From assembly GCA_937625935.1 (NCBI GenBank), contig OW569383.1, positions 372,001 to 436,000 on the forward strand: a DNA stretch of 64,000 nucleotides. The letters are read 5' to 3'. The DNA comes from Tetramitus jugosus (taxonomy: Eukaryota > Heterolobosea > Eutetramitea > Acrasida > Vahlkampfiidae). The translations under genes and the position numbers were made by a program. Below are positions 37,149 through 52,100 of the stretch, piece after piece (positions within the stretch are counted from its first letter, which is position 1; the number at the start of each line of letters is the position of its first letter). The notes beneath the pieces are model-generated. The model ran no database searches. It was given only the letters and a program-made list of their open reading frames with translations, and had not been told where the DNA came from.

Positions 37149-40100
37149 TTATGACTGCCAAGCATTTCTTCTTCTTTCCAAATAGGGAGAAGTCTTGTTG
37201 ATCAAGTTAGCTTCACTCAATGAGCTAGTGTCCGGAGATGACATGTCAGACATTTCTACATCCATCGGCTGTGTGTATTTCCTCGACAACATGGTTCTTA
37301 ATTTGTTGTCATCTTCGTTCTTAACCTTGTACATTCTTCGAGCAAAACTAGAGAATTGTTCGTCTTCTAACGACGAGACATTCTTGTCCAGAACGAACTC
37401 AAACTTCCATGCGTCCAACTTGGCTTGTTTCTGTTTCTTTTTTCTCTTGGTGAGTATTCTCCAGAGTAAGAGGAAGGAGATGACCAGTAGCAGACCTAAC
37501 AATAGCAAGAGGAATAAAGACCCAGCTATGGATGCCACTGCAGTAACAACTCCCTTTGTAAATTGTTTCACTTCTTCAACAGCAGGAGTCACAACGATGA
37601 AATTTTTTGGAACGTCAGTAATGTTGCAAGTGTCATACTGGCATCCAATCCATATTCTATCGATTAGGACTGACACCACGGAATCTGAAACCTTTCTTTG
37701 AGGTTGGGTCAAACTTTGAGAAACTGCCAGGTAGCCTGTCGACAACCTTTGTTTGAACACATCAACGAGAGTTCTTTCGGTCTCGAATGACAAGGTACAA
37801 ACTTCAGAGTATCCTTGAATCACTTCGACATCTATTCGCCATGGTTCATCAGGAAGTGGATCAGAAGAATTAGTGGACACGTTTTGTGTCATGAGCCAGT
37901 TGTTAAATAATGTCTCGTTCATATGAATCATTTCTACCTCTGGTCTGACGAGCTTGAGGGAGAGTGTGTGTGGAACACCAAGTGAAAATCCAGGACAAGA
38001 TTCAGTGGCAGTGGAAACTAGGGATCCTAATTGATATGACAAAGATATTGTTTTCACGTCTTCAGAAACAACACTTACAGATGCTAATACATAATAGGAA
38101 TCGTCATGATCCGATATATACCATAGTTCAACAAGGTTACCTATCTGTCCCGGATCAATAACAAATTCGATAGAGAGTTGCTGATCAACCTGATCCACGA
38201 GTGCCATCTTGGATCTTACCATAGCTCTCGGATTCGAATCAGAGATGTATGAAGTGATTCTGGACATGGAACGACTAGAAAGCTCTTCAAACGGAATCCA
38301 GTCAATTGACAAAAGATTGTTCTGGGTTGGCTCAAAACTATTTAGCAAAGTATCTCTATCAAATGAATCATAGAATGTAAATAAGCTCGTATCAACATAG
38401 TAGAAGAATGCAGGTGAAATTCTTGGCGTAAATTCTCTGTTTAGCATTGTAACAGTTAGTTGTACTACATGATTATTTGCTTCTTCAAAAAGAGGAACCT
38501 CACACTCTACATGTCGAACATATACATTATTTGAAAGAACCTCTATTTTCATCTCTTCTCCATTATTTTTCTTCATCAGGAACGAACAAGTGATATTCCG
38601 ATCTGTAGAGAACCATGATCCATGAACAGTTATAATGTCGCCATGTTTAGCTGTAGTTGGATTGATACTGTGTATATGCGGCTGAAAGTAAATCAGTGAA
38701 ATTCCAGGTTGAGGAATAGGAGCAGAGCTTGTGACAGAATTGATAATAATCCGTGTAAACTCGACAGTCGATTCGCCATTTGGCCATACGAAGGATGGTT
38801 TGAAACATGCATCTCCAGTAAGCCCTATTGAGCGGCAGTCAAAAAGTTGGGCAGTTACATTGACTTTTGCATTTGTATCCTCCAGTGTAACTCTCGATTG
38901 ACTTTCTATTGTTAAGTGTAGTCCAGTTAACCGAATCCAAGTACTCGTTATAGAATCTGCAGGCACTCCAGAAGGATATAAATTATCAATATTCGGTTCC
39001 CATTTACCAAGAATTGTAAACTTTTTACCGTTTAACTCACTAGGATAGGTCGAAGTGAATAAGTCCATAACCTTGTTACGCGGAATTATAGAGAGTTGAT
39101 TTTTCGAAATATCATTGAGGTATACATAGGAATCGGACTCCAATTTCACACCAGCAAAGAATCCATCGTAGATATCAACAAGAATTAGTTGATTTCCGTG
39201 TACTCGTGATACAAAATTCCTGCGCATCACATGAACTTCGCCATTTACAAACAATAGCGCTTGGACATCTTCTATCGAAGGGAACGACTCTAACACAATT
39301 AGTTCTGAAACTTGATTAGACATAGAAACTTGAAGTATCACCATTGCACCACCCTGCTTCCTTTGTGCTAGAATAAAGAGAGTATCGCTCAGTGGGTCAA
39401 TAGTAACAAACCGGCTGTCATTTTCTTCCAAAAAAGGCAAATATTCCGTTAGTGTGTAAACTTGATCATTATTCTTGTTTGTTAAACTCAGAGAATGAAT
39501 TGTGATATCCTCCTTGACCGATACAATTATCAATGAAACTTTTCTGACAAAAACTGCGCAAGTACTCATATCTGGGATTGCCCGAGCAGGTGAAGCCCTC
39601 AGCAATGTTAATGATTGAGAGGAAACAGTGTAGATTCCTTCGTCTCTTATCAGATAGAAAGATCTTGAGTACTCACTGTAGAGTGTCTTTGAGGAGTTCA
39701 CTGAAGTGAAACTAAACACAGCTCTGCCAAAATTCATATCCACTAAAGAAATATTCTGCAGGTACCCATCAGGGGTAGAAACAAGTAAATATTCATGGCT
39801 CAATTCACTTTCACTCCTCACAATTTCACAATCTTTTCCAGAAAAACGTGGTTGACAAAGACAGTTATCAGGTGCAATGCACTCTCCTCTTCCACTACAG
39901 ACACTAGTTTGATTACCCAAATCACCGAAGCAGATGGGAATATCACATATATTAGATACATAACCATCGGCACAACTACAGAAGTCAGGTGTTCGGCAAG
40001 ATCCATGACCAGAACACACAGTTGATTCATTTGAGAGTGAACCGTGACACTGAACTATTTGGCACAGATCACCAAAATAACCATCTAAACAGGAGCAACT

Positions 40101-43100
40101 ATTGGGTTCAACACAGGCACCAACTCCGCTACAAACCAACGGATTTGAGGCTGCTAAATCATAACAAATAGGAACAGAACAATTAGTTCCAGTGTATTCG
40201 TTTGTACACAAACAAATATCTGGAGCTGTGCAGTTTCCTTTACCTGAACAAACCAAACTCGAATTTTGGCTAAAACCGAAGCAAATATTCAGCTCGCACC
40301 TATTTCCAGTTTTCCCATTATCACAAGAACAGACATCAGGAGCTAAGCAGTCTCCAAATCCGCTACACACACTTCTGTTATTTCCATCAGTACCAAAACA
40401 TATGGGAATTTCACACTCTTCCCCAGTGTACCCACTAGTACATTTACAATTATCAGGCAATATGCACGACCCATGTCCGTTACAAGTGTTCGAATCTGTT
40501 TCATTCAATCCAAAACATACATTGATTTCACATTGTAAACCAACTCTTCCTGCTCTACAAAGACAAGAGTCAGGAGCAATACAAGTACCATTTAAGTATG
40601 AACAAACCGCAACATCGGTCTCTAGCTTTCCATAACATAAAGGAGTATCACAATTAGGTCCGGTGTATCCTGCTTCAGCAAAACAAACACAATTGTTTGG
40701 AGAGACACATGTTCCATGACCTCCACAAACTAATGGATCAGTCTCATTTCGTGAAGAGCAAATGTTTAGATGGCACTGATCTCCTGTTCGACCTTCAAGA
40801 CATTCACATTTGTCCACGTCCGTGCAGGTCCCATTAGAGGAGCATACTGCAGGATCAGTCTCATTAACTCCAAAACACGTAGATAGCTGACATTCTAATC
40901 CTGTTCTTCCGAATGTTCGACTGCAATTGCATGTATCGGCATACACACAAGTACCAACACCAGAGCAGACATGGGGGAAGTAAGCAGCAACTCCGTAACA
41001 TTTTGGAATTGAACAATCCGCTCCTTCCCATCCATAGGAGCAGTTACATTTATCAACAGAGTAACATACTCCATGACCACTACAAACATTTGCATCAGAT
41101 TCATTTCGCCCATAACAAATATTCAACTCACATTCTGACCCTGTTCTACCTTCACCACACAGACATACATCTGTATACAGACAGTTTCCTCGACCAGAAC
41201 ATACATCCTCATAATTATTGGCAGCTATTCCAAAACAGATTGGAATATTACAATCAAACCCAGTCCATGAATTCCAGGTGCAGTTGCATTTGTGGGGTGC
41301 CACACATTTTCCATGTTGATTACACACGAAATCATCTGTTTCATTAAAACCAAAACAATAATTTAACTCACAATTGCTACCAGTTCTGCCTTCACTACAC
41401 CAACAACCATCCGGTTCATAACAGAATCCGTATCGAGAGCACACTGATCGGTTCGTGCCCCAAATACCATAACATAAGGGAATGCTACAATCTCTACTCA
41501 CCCATCCGTCCGTACAATTACATTTATCTGGCTGATAGCAAAGGCCATGACTTGAGCATACCTCAACATCAGTTGTATTCACTTCAAAACAACTTGGATA
41601 GAAACATTCAAGTCCAGAATATCCATAGTCACACTCACAGGTATCTGGAGAGAGACAGTTGCCATGATCAGAACAGACATTTGAAGTATCATTGGAAAGA
41701 ATTCCAAAACATATTGGATATTGACATTGAAGCCCAGCATAGCCAACATCACAAATGCATTCATCAGGTGAACTACAAATGCCATGCCCTGAACAGACTG
41801 AACTATCAACGTCCAACTTTCCATAACAATTGACATATTGACAATCAGTTCCATTGAATCCTGGCGAACAAGCACACTGATCTGGCAGTTTACAATATCC
41901 ACGACCATTACAAACAAAAGTCGAATTCAACTCAAGGATCCCGTTACATACATTCTGTTCACATTCTGCGCCACCGTAACCACGAGTACAGACACAAAAA
42001 TCAACGTTAATACAATTTCCGTGTCCTAAATGTGAGTTGCATGAAGGAGGAGTAGTGGTCAAATTTTTTCCGTAGCATGTCAACGGTATGCAGTCACCTT
42101 TGGCATCAAGTTTCGTTAGACAAGTGCAATTATTTGGTGCAACACACGTCCCATTCTTTCCATAGCCACAAGAGGCAGGATTTGTTGCATTCAGTCCGAA
42201 GCAAATTGGTGTGCTACAGAAACGGTCAGTATACCCAACGGAGCAATTGCATTTGTTGGGCGATACGCATGTACCATGGCCGGAGCAATCCAAATTCGTT
42301 GGGAGTACTAGTTCGATAGAAGTAGCTGGTGCTTGATAAATCGTTTCAACACCTGTGATTCTATCGAAATATCTACTATAGCATACAGGATAGCTGCAAT
42401 TTCCTCCTGTAAAACCAGGAATTGGAGAAGAGAGACATACACATGTCTCTGGCTCAAAACAATACCCTTTACCGCTACAGACTAGGGGATCATTTGTATT
42501 CCTACCATGGCAAATTGTGTATTGACATCTATCACCATTATAACCTGTTGTACAATTACATTCTCCTGGACCTATGCATGATCCACGAGAAGAGCAGACA
42601 CTGGGATCGTTTGACAACAACCCAAAGCAATTAATATATTGACATCTGTCTCCTGACCATTTTTTAGGATCGCAAATACATGTGTTTAAGTATTTGCACT
42701 CTCCACGACCAGAGCACACATTTGGAGTGTCGGTCATGTTGTAACCAAAACATGATGTGAATTCACAATTGTTTCCTGAGAAGCCTGGTTTGCATACACA
42801 TGTGTCTCTCGCAATACACGATCCATTTCCAGAACAAACATCTGGATCATCTGCTAGGATATTGAAGCAAGTGACTCCATTGTATAGTAACATTGAATGA
42901 GAAAATCCAGTTGAGAAGAACTCTGCGTACCGTTCCGTGAATTCACCACCTACGATTCTAGGCGTCATATGGTCCGCATTGGACGAATCTCCCATCTGAC
43001 CATTTGAGTTTGCACCCCAAGCAAATACTTTGCCAGCGTCAGTCAGTACAAATGTAGTGCCACTTCCACTCGAGCTAATACTCACAATATTGTAACCCAA

Positions 43101-46100
43101 GAGTGCTTCCAATCTTGTTGGTAGACACTGATCAATAGTTGAGTTAATACCTAATTGGCCTCTGCTGTTGGCTCCCCAGCACCAAACTTGTTTTTTCAAA
43201 GTGAGCGCACAGCTGAAATATTCACCACCAGACACTTGAACAACAATTTCGGATTCTAATCCTGATACTTTAACGGGCACCAAGGATTTTACTGAGGGGT
43301 GCCCTTGACCTTGTTGACACCTCGAATCATCACCCCAACTATATAAAGTACCATCGACTGTTGTTGCCAGTGAATGATAAGCACCAGCAAACACTGTAGC
43401 AGCATTTTTAATGCCAAATATACTTAGTACACGAATTGGTCGACCACCTGACTTGATTGAATCTTGTGTTCCATCCCCCAGTTGACCCAGTTCGTTATGC
43501 CCCCATGAGTAGACTGAACCACTCGCACTTAGGCCCAAACAGTGAACTCTACCGCATGAAACAAAAGACATCTTGGTCGACTTGAGCGGCATTACTAAAA
43601 CTGGTGATTGTGATGAAATGATTTGTTGTCCTATTCCGAGCTGGCCTTGTTGGTTATTACCCCAACTGTACAATGAACCTCCAGTAGTTGTTACAATGAC
43701 CGAAGAGTATCCAACTGCGACATGAGTTGCTGTAAGGTTCTTCTTGGAGAACTCAGTCAACACCAAGCTCGTTCTACTGACTGGTGTGTTGTCTCCCAAT
43801 TGTCCTAAAGAGTTTGCTCCAACTGAGTACATTCGACCATCACCACGAAGAATGATTGAGAATTCTTGACCTGCACCAACATATTGAACCGGAATGGTAT
43901 TCAGGCTAATTGATTTGATGATTTTGTTTGTACTATGTGTAGTTCCTTGAACTAATTCACCTTTGGATCCTTTTCCAGTTCCAAAAAGAAAGCCCATTGT
44001 AACTCCATCGCAGTTGCTTCCCTTGCGGTTCGGATGACAAACACAAGTATTATTTGGAATACAAACACCATGACCGGAGCAAACTGCTGGATCAATGTTG
44101 AGGATGCCATTGCAAGTCACGCCACTACAATCACTCAACAAGAATTGATCTCTACACATGCAGCTATTATCATTCACACATTGTCCTCTTCCAGAACAAG
44201 AATTCTCATCATCTGCTAAAAATCCGAAGCATGTCGTACCATTGTACAAAAATAGAGTGTGTTCGAATGAAGCAGCAATGTGATGAATAAATCTATGGGA
44301 ATACCTGTTCACTACTGGTACTGGTAGAGATTCCATGCTTGAAATTTCACCATTTCCCAGCTGGCCAACATTGTTGATTCCCCAAGAGAGAGATGATCCA
44401 TTTGATTTTAGGACAAACACGTAGTTACGCCCAGAAAATATCGATCTCGAATCTTGAATTCGCTCATCGTAGAGTCGTACAGGATATCTTCTACGCTGGA
44501 TACTAGTGTGATTATCTCCTATTTGCCCTCGAGATGCCCCTCCCCAAGCAAATACTGATCCATCAGCAAAGATTACATAGGTGTTCTCTTCGGAACCACT
44601 AATGGAAATGGGCGTCTTACCCTTGAACTGAGAGTTCAAGAGAGGAGTGGGTGAATATCTATTGAAGGAAACACCATCACCTAGCTGACCGAATGAATTT
44701 GACCCCCATACATACAACAGTCCATACGGACCAATGCCGATGACATGGTTCCATCCAGAAGCCAGTTTCGAAATTACTATTTGATCAATTACACCGACTC
44801 CCACTTGCAAGGGTGTGGACGAGAGCTGATTATCACCATTTCCTAATTGACCAGCATCATTTTGACCCCAAGCATATACGGTTCCATCGTCGATAAGAAC
44901 TGCCGTGTGAGCTTCTCCACATACTGTTTGAACCACTTTCCGACCCTGAAGATCTCCGGATACGAGAACTGGTTCATGCTTGTCAGCAAAGTCTCCCAAA
45001 CCCAACTGACCTCGATAGTTGTATCCCCAAGTATAGACTTGTCCATTAGAATCCACAATGACAGTATGAGCGACACCATTACATCCTGTGACTGCCTTTA
45101 CGCCACTCAATCCTAAAGGTGCTGTCGGTAATAATCTTGTTATGGTTGTTCCATCTCCCAATTGACCTCTATCGTTCAGACCCCAACCAAACACTTCACC
45201 AGTTACAGTAATTGCGATGGAATAGTCCTTACCAGAAGAGACATGAGAAACAACAGTGCCAAATAGCTCACCTCCAACAGCAACCGGATGTTTTTGTGGT
45301 AAGTTATAACCATTTCCTAATTGGCCAATTGATCCTTTACCCAAACTAAAGGCATATCCATTTACTACTTGACTACAATCATCACCAATATATCCGGGAA
45401 GACAAACACACGAATCAGCTGCAAGGCATGCTCCTCGACCAGAACACACCCGAGTATCGTTAGGATAATAATTGAAACAATAGAATCCACTACAATCTGG
45501 GGCATTATAGTCCGGAGGACACTCACAGTGGTCTTGAGCAGTACAATTGCCTTGAGAGGAACAAACACTTGGATCGTCCGCGAATTTCCCAAAGCACGCA
45601 GTACCATTGAACAAGTAGAAAGTAAAGTTGTCACCAGAAGCGACAGTAGTAGGATATATATTTGGAAATTGTTGTTGAACTTGCACCACGCTTCCTACTA
45701 TAGTTTCGCTGTAGTTACCATTTCCAAGTTGACCGAATGAATTTTCACCCCAAGAGAACAAGGTTCGATTATTGGTTAGCACATGAACAAATGATTCTCT
45801 TGCACTCACTCCTAAAATACGAACATCCGGCAAAACTGTTACCAAAGTGGGATTTTTTTTGCTCGTAGTTGTTCCATCACCTAGTTGGCCATGCCTGTTG
45901 TTACCCCAGCTATATAGTGAATTACTCATAGTTATTGCCATCGAAAAAGAGGAACTAGCAGTGACTTGTGACACTGGTTTTCCATACAAACCAGGAATCT
46001 GTATTGGCAAAAACTTGTCGATGTTTGTGGTATCTCCCAGTTGGGATTTGTCGTTCAGTCCCCAACTATACACAGCTCCATCCGAATCTAAGGCCAAAGA

Positions 46101-49100
46101 ATGGAACTTACCAGCTGCAATCTGAATAATTCTTTTCCTGGTCAAAATAGCTCCGACTTTAACAGGTGTGTACTTTGATACAAAATCTCCAATTCCCAAT
46201 TCTCCATCAAGGTTGAAACCCCAAGTGTATACGGATCCATTGAAAGAAAGTGCCATGCTGTGGTATCCTCCACAAGCGATTGCAACAATGTCTTCTGTCA
46301 ATAATTCACCGGTGACCTGAGTTGGAGTCAATTGCAAATCTTGAGGAGAGTTCATACCTATCTGGCCGTATTGATTGGAGCCCCAAGCGAAAACAGTTCC
46401 GTTACTATCTAGGGCCATTGCGTGATTGATACCACCACATAGTCCAATAATCGTCGAACCAGAGAGAATATGTTGTTGAACTCCTTTTGATATAGTTGTT
46501 CCGTCACCAAGTTGGCCATGCCAATTTTTACCCCATGAGTAAATCTCGCCACTCACCGTCTTTATGAGAGAATACTCGTAAGAAGGAGCCACTAAATTAA
46601 CTGGTGTAGAATAGAAGAGAGTTGATCTCTCAACAGTAGGACGAAAGCCTATACCTCTTACACCTAACTGAGCGAACGAATCTTGACCCGAAGCGTACAG
46701 ATAACCGTATGACTCCACTTCACAATTCGATCCCGAGAAGCCCTGGAAGCAAACGCAAGTATCTAACGAAAGGCATCTTCCGTGTCCAGAGCATACATTA
46801 GGCTCTGTCGCGTTCACTCCAGAACATTGTGCCACACTGCAGTCTTTTCCTCCGTAAGTAAAAGCACATTCGCATCGGTCCAACGCAGTGCAATTGCCTC
46901 TCCATGAACATACAGATGGATCATCAAATAATATTCCAAAACAAGATAGTCCAGAATACAAAAATAGTGAATGTGTTGTTCCAGCAGACACACTTGTAAT
47001 GTATCTTTCAGGGATTGTGTTACCGACTGCCGAGGAGTAATTTCGACTCATAAATGTATAATCTCCCAACTGACCATTTGAATTGACACCCCAACCATGT
47101 GCTGTTCCGTTTGATACAACCAGAATTAAAAAGTTGGCATTCTTTCCCACTGAAATTGACAGAATAGGATGATCAATATCTAATGATACAATTTCAGGAT
47201 AGTTGCGAGAAATGACGACAGAATTCTCTCCCAATTGTGCACTCGGAGTATTGGACCCCCATGAGAACAGAGAACCATTTCGCAAGAGGGTGTACGAGCT
47301 CTCGATACCAGCAGCAATAGCTATGACTGGTTCCTTGCCAAAAACATCATTAGAATGAACTCTATATGGCAAACTCCTACTCTTCGTTGTACCGTCTCCT
47401 AATTGACCCATGTTATTTCTACCCCACGAGTAGACGGATCCATCTTCATTCAGTGCTAGAGTATGATAATTACCTGCTGCTACCATCACTATTTTCTTTA
47501 TATTGAGCACACCTCCGACGACAGTAGGGAAAGAAACAACATTCATATTGTTCCCGATTCCTAATTCGCCAAACGTATTACTTCCCCAGGCGAACACTCT
47601 ACCTGATGCTGAAATAGCTAGTGAATGAGTATGACCACAAGCAATATCCACAATTGTTTCCAAAGCAAAGTACTGTGTGATATTGACAGGTACTAAAGAA
47701 GGCTCAGTATTTCCAGTACCCAATTGTCCATGAGTGTTAGTGCCCCAGGAATAAACTTGGTGATTTGAATCAACGGCTAATGTGTAGCCTGAACATGCAA
47801 CGAGCCGTATGATAGATTTGTCCTCAAAAAGTTGAATCGGATAGTATCGAGTGTAAGTTGTATTGTCACCAAGTTGTCCTTGGTCATTATTCCCAAAAGC
47901 AAACACGCCTCGATCTAAACTGACAGCATATGAACTGCCTGCCCCAGCACTGACAAAGCGAATTTTCTGATCTGTCAATAAACTTGCCTGTCTGGGGTAA
48001 TTTCGTGATATAAAGAATCCATCCCCCAATTGAGAACTAGTATCATCTCCTGAAGCAAACATAAATTGTTGATCAGTGCTGTTGCATGTAGTACCGTAAT
48101 GACCGGAATCACAAATGCATGTATCTTCGTATAAACACGATCCATGTCCAGAACAAACTAAAGGATGCGTTGCTGGAAGTCCATGACATGTAGCGATCGA
48201 GCAATTTGTGCCACCATAATCTCCCATACAAAGGCAGAAGTCATCGGATGTGCATATTCCCCGGAAAGAGCACACACTGACATCATCGGCCAGAACTCCA
48301 TCACAGAATATTCCATGATATATCATTAACGAATGAGAAGTTCCTGATGCAAATGAGAGAACAGAACTACTTTGATATTCTTGTCGATGCATTTTGAACG
48401 GATATGAGATGATCGATGATACATTACTTATGGTCAAGTGCCTGTTGGCATTGTTTCCCCAAGCATAACTCAATCCATCACTTGTTGTGACTTGAACACT
48501 GTCTGACCAAACACTTGCTGAAAGAACTGTGATATTTTGAATTCCAATGACTCTCACAGGTGTTGTTGACATTGGAATTGTTGAATTGATTCCAAGTTGA
48601 CCGAATGAATTGTCACCCCAAGCATACAAGAATCCATCTTCAGCAACTGCGTAAGCTGTTTGTCTTCCTGCTGCAATTTTCTTGACTGATAATCTCTTCA
48701 GCAGACCACCAACACGTCTGGCATGATAAGTATCTGTGCGAGTTGTTGTTCCATCTGCTATCTGACCTTTCGAATTGTCACCCCACACAAATACTTCACC
48801 TCTATCTGTCAGTGCCATTGAATAACTCTCACCTGCTGCAATTGATATCACTTTCTCAAATCCAAGCAATTCTCCATGGCCAGCATTTGCTTGAATCTTT
48901 CTTGTTTGTGTCAATGATGAATCATATTCGGAAAGACCGCCAATTTGGGTCTTGTCATTCTGTCCCCAACCATAAACACTACCATTTGTCGTTCGGATCA
49001 ATAGATGTTGATTTCCACAGGCCAACTCTTCAACTTTTCCTCCTCCGAAATTGTCCGAGGGAAGGGCGAGTGTGTGAGGGAGAGCAGAATTTTTTCCCCA

Positions 49101-52100
49101 GTAGAATATTTTCTCTCGATCGTCCGTTAGAGCAAACGCATGCGAAGCGCCAACACACACGTGCACAAATTTTGAACCACCCAAGATTCTAACTGGACGA
49201 TTTCGATTTGTGAATGAGCCATCACCCAACAGCGACAACAAACTTGTGCCACCTCGACCCCAGGAGTACAATTCTCCTTCTATCGAAACTGCAAACGAAT
49301 TCTCTGGTCCAGCAGACACATGTTTCACAAACTTTGCGTGGGTCAATGGATAAGCTGTTTGAACAGCAACTGTCTGACTGAAATAATAATCGTCGCCCAA
49401 TTGTCCCCAATTATTGGTTCCTGTCGCATATAACAATCCATACACGATATCCTCACACTGAAGACCCGAGTGTTGGAAGGAACAAGAACATGTGTCAAGG
49501 GCAACGCAATGACCTTTACCACCGCATACATGGGGATCAGTCGCACGCAATCCAAAACAAACATTGATGCTGCAATCATTGCCCAAATATCCTGCATCAC
49601 ACAAGCATTCATCTGGTCCTACACACGATCCTCTCCTTGAACAAGCATTCTCATCATCTGAAAGAATTCCAAAACAATATGTTCCATTGTAAATCATCAA
49701 TGAATGAGCACTTCCAGATGAGAATGAAACAATGAAGCTTGTTTGATTCTCAAATCTGACAGTGGGATGAGGAAACAGCACTTTGGGCATTGTTGTTTGC
49801 AAACTCAAGTGCCTGTTGGCATTGTTTCCCCACGCATAACTAATCCCATCACTTGTTGTGACTTGAACACTGTCTGACCAAACACTTGCTGAAAGCACGG
49901 TGATGTTTTGAATTCCAATGACTCTCACAGGTGTTGTTGACATTGGAATTGTTGAATTGATTCCAAGTTGACCGAATGAATTGTCACCCCAAGCATACAA
50001 GAATCCATCTTCTGCAACTGCATAAGCTGTTTGCCTTCCTGCTGCAATTTGTTTGACTGATAATCTCTTCAGAAGACCACCAACTCTTCTTGCATGATAA
50101 GTATCTGTGTTGCTTATTGTTCCATCTGCTATTTGACCTCTCGAATTGTCACCCCACACAAATACTTCACCTCTATCTGTCAGTGCCATTGAATAACTCT
50201 CACCTGCTGCAATTGATATCACTTTCTCAAATCCAAGCAATTCTCCTCTACTTTCGTTCCCTTGTACTGGGCAAGGAGTATCGAGCTGCCCACTGTACCA
50301 CACTTGTTCTCCGAGTTGATGATGAAGGTTATTACCCCAACCATACACCTTACCGTTTGATGTTAGAAGAAGTGTATGTTGAGCTCCACATACCAGAGTC
50401 TTGATCGTTGTGTCGACATAATTCTCCATGGGTGGGCGAAGCACAGATGGAAGGTTGCTATTTCCTCCCCAACTGAGAACACTGTTGTTTCCTGAGGCTG
50501 CAGCTACATATCTTGCACTTGCGCAAGCTGCAACAATATTGTACCCGTTTAAGATCGTCTTGGGACGATTTCTTTGGGTCACTGAACCATCTCCCAGTAG
50601 ACTTGACGCACCCACACTTCCTCGACCCCATGAATAGAGCACCTCAGCTACAGTGAGAGCGAATGAATTGTCAGAGCTCGTAGTCAAGAACTCAGCATAC
50701 TCACCGTAGGACAATGGAAACCATGTTTGAACAGGAAGCAGGCGATCAACAGAATAGTCATCACCAAGTTGACCATGGCTATTATCACCCACGGCATACA
50801 CAAGACCAAACACTGGCTTGTCACATTTAATTCCCAGGAACTGGGAGTCGCATGAGCAAGAGTCTAGAGCAACACAATGTCCATTTCCAGAGCAAATGTC
50901 AGGATCAGTCGCATTCAATCCATAACACACATTGATGCTGCAATCATTGCCCAAGTATCCTGCATCACACAAGCATTCATCTGGACCAACACATGCTCCT
51001 CTCCTTGAACAAGCATTCTCATCATCTGAAAGAATTCCAAAACAATATGTTCCATTGTAAATCATCAATGAATGAGCACTTCCTGATGAGAATGAAACAA
51101 TGAAGCTTGTTTGATTCTCAAATCTGACAGTGGGATGAGGAAACAGCACTTTGGACATTGTTGTTTCCAAACTCAAGTGCCTGTTGGCATTGTTTCCCCA
51201 AGCATAACTCAGTCCATCACTTGTTGTGACTTGAACACTGTCTGACCAAACACTTGCTGAAAGCACGGTGATGTTTTGAATTCCAATGACTCTCACAGGT
51301 GTTGTTGACATTGGAATTGTTGAATTGATTCCAAGTTGACCGAATGAATTGTCACCCCAAGCATACAAGAATCCATCTTCAGCAACTGCATAAGCTGTTT
51401 GCCTTCCTGCTGCAATTTTCTTGACTGACAATCTCTTCAGAAGACCACCAACTCTTCTTGCATGATAAGTATCTGTGTTGCTTATTGTTCCATCTGCTAT
51501 TTGACCTCTCGAATTGTCACCCCACACAAATACTTCACCTCTATCTGTCAGTGCCATTGAATAACTCTCACCTGCTGCAATTGATATCACTTTCTCAAAT
51601 CCAAGCAATTCCCCTCGATTTGCAGTTGCTTGAATGAGAGTGATGGAACTGATTGAACTGCCAATTTGACCCAATTGATTATACTTATTGGTTCCAAATC
51701 CATACACTCGCCCTTTAGATGTTCGAATCAGAGTATGTTGCCATCCACAAGCCAATTCCATCACTGTGGAGTTGTCATAGTTGTTTGAAGGCGCTGATCG
51801 AATTGTTGGAACTGCACCGTTGCTTCCCCAGACATATATCATGTTGTCTTGAGTGACAGCAACGGCATAGTCAACACTTGAGCACATGTGAATGACATGA
51901 GAATGGTCATTCATTATTCTCACCGGTCTGCGTCTAAGTGATATTGTACCATCTCCCAACAATCCTCTATTGACATTGACTGAATCACCACGACCCCATG
52001 AGTACAGTGATCCTTCCAATGTCAGTGCATATGATGTTTGATTTCCTGCTTCAATACACTTTACGTACGCACCATGACTCAAGGGATAGAAAGTTTGTGT

